From assembly GCF_000313135.1 (NCBI RefSeq), contig NW_004457554.1, positions 459,329 to 523,328 of the forward strand: 64,000 nt of DNA, given 5' to 3'. This DNA comes from Acanthamoeba castellanii str. Neff (lineage: Eukaryota > Discosea > Longamoebia > Acanthamoebidae). The position numbers and the translations under genes are program-made. The notes below the pieces were generated by a model. The model did not search any database and had not been told where the DNA came from. It saw nothing but the letters and a program-made list of their open reading frames with translations. Positions 60,262 to 64,000 of the stretch are shown one piece after another (the first letter of the stretch is position 1; every line of letters starts with the position of its first letter).

Positions 60262-61171
60262 ATGGCGGACTACAGCACGGACACGAGCATCCCCACGTAC
60301 GAGCCATCGACGGAAACGCCTCTTTTCGGTGAGGAGCGAAAGGGCGTCAAATGGCTGGCGTGGCTTATCATCGCGGCCATCGCCATCTTAATCATTTTCT
60401 CCGCCACCGTGGGCATCGTGTTCGGCATCCTTCACCAGACGCCGCAGCACATCATGCTCACCGGCTCCATGCTCTGTCTCGTCCTCGTCCTCATCGTCCA
60501 GGTACCAATCACTCTCTTCTGCCAGGTCTTCTTAAAATGCAAACAAATCGTTCGTACCATCTCCAATTCAAACGGTTCGCTCTCCTCAACAGTGGCGGTT
60601 CTACGCCAAGGGCGACCAGGATCCTAAGCTCTTTTGGTGCGTTCCGCCCTCGCGCTTGCTTGCCAAAGGCCTCCCATGCGTTGCGTGTGCGTGTCGGTGC
60701 GCGCACACACGCACGTAGCGCGTCGTGTAGCGGGAAACGCCTCCACTACACGCTCATCACCGCTCACCGCATACGATGTGCGCTGACCACGCAGGGTCCT
60801 CCTGGGCTCGACCCTCGTGGTGGTGCTCATGTGCGTCACCATCAACGCCTACGTGTGGCCGCCCCTTCCCGCCGAGTGCGAGCCCCACCCCAACTGGTAC
60901 ATCCGCCCGCCTCGGCGCACTCGTGTGGTCCGTGGACTCGCTACTCACCACCACCACGACCACCACGACCACCACCACCTTCTCCACTGCCAGCCCCAAT
61001 GGCCTCTACAACACGCAGACGAAGTTGTGCGTGCTGTCGGGTGTGGCAAACTGCTACGCCACGGGCCAGTGCCCGCAGGTGACGTCCCTCGAGCAGCCCG
61101 TGGCGCAGTGCTGCAACTGCACCTGCGGCGCCACCCCAATGGGACTCGACGCCTTCGGGCGAGCCCTGTGA
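60262..61171 (+). CDS. Multi-pass membrane protein with Cys-rich C-terminal domain
   Basis: The ATG at 60262 opens an acidic cytosolic N-terminus. Three hydrophobic segments follow: WLIIAAIAILIIFSATVGIV, IMLTGSMLCLVLVLIVQ and LLGSTLVVVLMCVTINAY. The last part is Cys-rich (KLCVLSGVANCYATGQC, QCCNCTCGATPMG) and ends at 61171. An apparent frame change near 60900 is explained by an intron from GTACATCC (60897) to CACTGCCAG (about 60993); the junction is in phase 2 and removes the ACC-repeat that would otherwise read as poly-Thr. I do not recognise the family. Claudin- or tetraspanin-like proteins are possible but not shown. Polyadenylation probably follows AATAAA at 61306. Confidence 0.75.
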
Positions 61172-61305
61172 GTGAGCGGCACCACAACCTCCTCTCTCTT
61201 TCTTGCACACAAGGTTAAATGAAGAAGAAGAAGAAGAAGAAGAAGAAGAAACACAACTTCACAACACGACGTGTGTGAACACAAGCGTGGTTGTCTCTTT
61301 AACAA

Positions 61306-61311
61306 AATAAA
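61306..61311 (+). terminator. Possible polyadenylation signal of the multi-pass membrane gene
   Basis: AATAAA lies 135 bp after the stop at 61171, following an (AAG)n tract (61217-61250). Confidence 0.45.
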
Positions 61312-61429
61312 TATTAATAGATAGGAAATCAACATGTAAACAAAGCAACACTCGCTGTGTTATCTCTCCCCCTCCCTCCCTCTCTTGTGGTTGATTGTGT
61401 CGGTCGCCGGTGCTGCTGGGACCCGATGC

Positions 61430-64000
61430 TCAGTTGGCGTTGAGGCCGTGGGTCTGGGTGACGAGGGCGACGAGCGCGGCCATCTGGGCCTCGAGGCTGG
61501 CCACCTGAGCGGTGAGGCGGCCGACCTCGGCCTGGAGCGTCTTCACCTCGGCCGCGGTCTCCTTGACGCCCTGGAGCGCGATGACGCCGATGCCGCCGTA
61601 GGCCACGCCCAGGTGGTCGTCGGTCTTGGTGACCAGCTCGGGGAAGAGCTCCTGCACCTCCTGCGCGATGAGACCGATCTGCAGTCGCGGGTCGGCGAGG
61701 GACGAGTTCCAGTGGTAGGTCACGGGGCGCATCTGCTCGATCTTGCCCATCACCGGCTCGAGCGGCTTCACGTCTCGCTTGAGCCGCGCGTCGGAGTTCT
61801 GGGCGAGGGCGCCGCTCAAGGTGGCGGCGCCGCTCTTGAGGACTCGGAACACAGTGGCGCGGACCAAGCAGGCGTCGTCGTTGGAGGTGTCGATGGTGCC
61901 GGCGCCCACGGCGAAGGCCACGTCGGCCGTGTTGACCGTCGTTGTGCTGACGGGGGAGGTTTGCACATTACACGAGCCCACCACGGTCTCGGCAAAGGAT
62001 GTCGCAGTGACGCGGTATCCGAACGCGGCCGACCCCTTGCCCGAGGAGGTCGTAGCGCGGCCGATGGCCATCGAGTAGGCGCCCGACGCCGTGGTGCTCG
62101 TGCCGATTGACACTGACGTCTGGCCTCCAGTAATGGCGGCGTGGCCCATGGCGAACGAGCCGGGTGAGGTGGCCTGACAGTCGCGACCGGCCGCGAACGC
62201 GCGGTTGGCGGTGGCCTTGGAGCCGCGGCCGAAGCACACTGAGTCTTCGCCAGTGGCCTGCGACGACGAGCCCATCGCGACGGAGCCCGTGCCCGAGGCA
62301 ATCGTCTGATTGTTGGCTGCGAAGGAGTAGGTGCCCGACGCCACGGCCGTGAAGCCCATTGCTACCGAGCCAGAGCCCGAGGCCTGCGTGTTCAAGCCCA
62401 TGGCGAACGACTGAGAGGCCGATGCCACCGTGCCCGAGCCCATGGCCACGGCTTGGTCGCCCGATGCTTCCGTGCCTCCGCCCATGGCCACGGCTTCGCT
62501 GCCCAATGCCGTCGTGCCTCCGCCCATGGCGAACGACCCCGAGCCCGATGCCGTCGTGCCGGAGCCCATGGCCACGGCTTGGTCGCCCGATGCTTGCGTG
62601 CCTCCGCCCATGGCAAACGACCCCGAGCCCGATGCCTCAGTGCCGGAGCCCATGGCCACGGCTTGGTCGCCCGATGCTTCCGTGCCTCCGCCCATGGCCA
62701 CGGCTTGGTCGCCCGATGCTTCCGTGCCTCCGCCCATGGCCACGGCTTGGTTGCCCGATGCCTCGCGCCTCCTCCCATGGCGAACGACCCCGAGCCCGAC
62801 GCCGTCGTGCCCGAGCCCATGGCCACGGCTTGGTCGCCCGATGCCGTCGCGCCTCCGCCCATGGCCACGGCTTGGTCGCCCGATGCCTCCGCGCCTCCGC
62901 CCATGGCGAACGACCCCCAGCCCGATGCCTCAGTGCCGGAGCCCATAGCGAACGACCCCGAGCCCGATGCCGTCGTGCCCGAGCCCATGGCCACGGCTTG
63001 CGCGCCCGATGCGTCCGTGGTCGAGCCCATGGCGAACGCTTGGTTGCCCGATGCCGCCGTGCTCGTGCCCATGGCGAACGACTGCTCGCCCAATGCCGCC
63101 GTGCCCGTGCCCATGGCCACCGACTGCAAGTTGGCTGCATACGTGCCCAATCCCGCCGCGACCGACTGGTCGCCTTCGGCCAGCGTCCCAGAGCCCAGCG
63201 CCACGGACTGGGCGCCGACGGCGTCGGTCTGGTAGCCGAACGCGACCGCCTGGTCGCCATCAGCGACGGCGTTGTAGCCAAGCGCCACAGCGCCCTGTCC
63301 GTTGGCCTCCGACGCCTCGCCGGCCGCGAAGGCCTGGTTGGCCGACGCAATGGTGAGCAGGCCCAGCGCGACCGAGAACTCGCCGCTTGCGGCGCTGGAC
63401 AGGCCCATCGCCGTGGAACCCAGGCCGGAGGCCGTCGAGCCAAAGCCCATCGCCACCGCCAGCTCGCCGGTGCTCTGGGAGCCGAAGCCCATCGCCACCG
63501 CGTAGTCCTCGGTGGCATCCGTCTGGAAGCCCGCGGCGAAGGCGAAATCGCCGGCCGCCCCCGACTCCGAGCCCATGGCGGTTGATCCGATGCCCGAGGC
63601 GACCGTCTTGTCGCCCAGGGACATCGAACGGGAGCCTGTCGCACGCGCGCCGTTGCCAAGCGCAACCGCGCGAATGCCTGACGCGATGGCCGTGGAGCCC
63701 GCAGCGAACGATGACTCGCCCGAGGCCGTCGCGGAGTTGCCCACGGCGAATGAGGTGGCACCCGAGGCCGTCGCGGAGCTGCCCATGGCGAATGAGGCGG
63801 CGCCCGAGGCCGTCGTAGTGTTGCCCAGGGCGACCGAGTAGACGCCCGACGCCTTGGTGCCCGAGCCCATGGCCACGGCTTGCGAGTCCGATGCGTTGGT
63901 GCCAAGCCCCATAGCGAACGACCCCGAGCCCATTGCGAGCGTGCCCGAGCCCATGGCCACGGCTTGCGCGCCCGATGCCGTCACGCCCGAGCCCATGGCG
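61430..64000 (-). CDS. YadA-like head-repeat protein with C-terminal S74 intramolecular chaperone (5' partial, frameshifted)
   Basis: An intronless frame leaves the window on the right. Nearly all of it is a 14-residue repeat of the type AVAMGSGTxASGxx, the left-handed beta-roll head of bacterial trimeric autotransporter adhesins (Hep_Hag/YadA head). Near 61850-61980 it ends and the C-terminal domain starts: NSDARLKRDVKPLEPV, MRPVTYHWN, LQIGLIAQEVQELFPEL, GVAYGGIGVIALQGVKE, then a short coiled coil (VKTLQAEVGRLTAQVASLE). This is the S74 endosialidase-type chaperone, with the self-cleaving Ser-Asp and the Lys five residues later. I expect a trimeric fibre on the cell or cyst surface. One base is missing at about 62764, moving the frame; everything upstream reads in the other frame. 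No signal peptide is visible because the start is outside. Confidence 0.88.
62440..62960 (-). repeat. Nearly identical 42-bp coding tandem repeats
   Basis: Inside the head region, units of 42 bp (14 codons) around 62440-62960 are nearly identical at DNA level, several differing by only one or two bases. Units further right are more divergent. This points to recent expansion by unequal exchange or slippage, and the frameshift lies in this same stretch. Confidence 0.85.

Noticed and set aside
62359..63585. Long forward frame opposite the YadA-like gene
   Set aside because: Antisense of the 42-bp repeats; Arg/Pro-rich and without a known fold.

Overview
This window is nuclear DNA from an intron-rich, GC-rich protist. 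The protein set (PDR-type ABCG transporter, PA28-gamma, MCM6, MED4, F-box/Kelch, DH-RhoGEF and F-BAR-SH3 proteins), the short GT-AG introns filled with (CA)nCGA simple repeats and the lack of bacterial gene organisation fit an amoebozoan, most probably Acanthamoeba. The species is an inference from recall; family assignments rest on motifs read directly. The genes are on both strands, 100-800 bp apart, and most have many introns.

Layout, left to right. 1-1366 (+): 3' part of a WWE-domain gene. 1447-4332 (-): an F-box domain fused to a divergent tubulin-like domain. 4443-10978 (-): a full-size ABCG/PDR transporter. 11304-13908 (-): a secreted M28 peptidase. 14149-17447 (-): an F-BAR/coiled-coil/SH3 protein. 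17811-18206 (-): a tail-anchored Qc-SNARE-like protein without introns. 18659-24339 (+): an IQ-DH-C2 RhoGEF. 24561-26232 (+): a RING protein with an acidic tail. 26664-27194 (+): a small F-box protein. 27293-29478 (-): a macro-domain protein. 29891-31864 (+): an F-box/Kelch protein. 32269-34454 (-): a membrane-anchored glycosidase-like protein.

34860-43311 (+) is a very large STAND/NLR-like gene in the order AlbA_2 (Schlafen-type), NB-ARC, winged helix, TPRs, transmembrane tail. 43440-45199 (-): a mitochondrial-carrier-like protein. 45559-49701 (-): a mostly disordered protein with a C-terminal calponin-homology domain. 49907-53906 (+): MCM6, with two E2F-type sites exactly 20 bp apart in its promoter. 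54066-55393 (-): MED4. 55774-57414 (-): SERBP1/Stm1-type ribosome-binding protein. 58225-60133 (-): PA28-gamma. 60262-61171 (+): a multi-pass Cys-rich membrane protein. 61430 to beyond 64000 (-): an intronless YadA-like head-repeat protein with a C-terminal S74 endosialidase-type chaperone, very probably acquired from a bacterium, phage or large virus, and carrying a one-base frameshift.

The most novel items are the F-box-tubulin fusion, in which the GTP-binding glycine loop is lost; the AlbA_2-NB-ARC-TPR-TM protein, an NLR-like sensor architecture in an amoeba; and the YadA/S74 adhesin-like gene. Several genes (three F-box proteins, RING, WWE, macro, PA28-gamma) belong to ubiquitin, ADP-ribose or proteasome biology, but they have separate promoters and nothing here shows they act as one unit. 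Intron-located repeats of the form (CA)nCGA are stop-free in many frames and create many spurious open frames.
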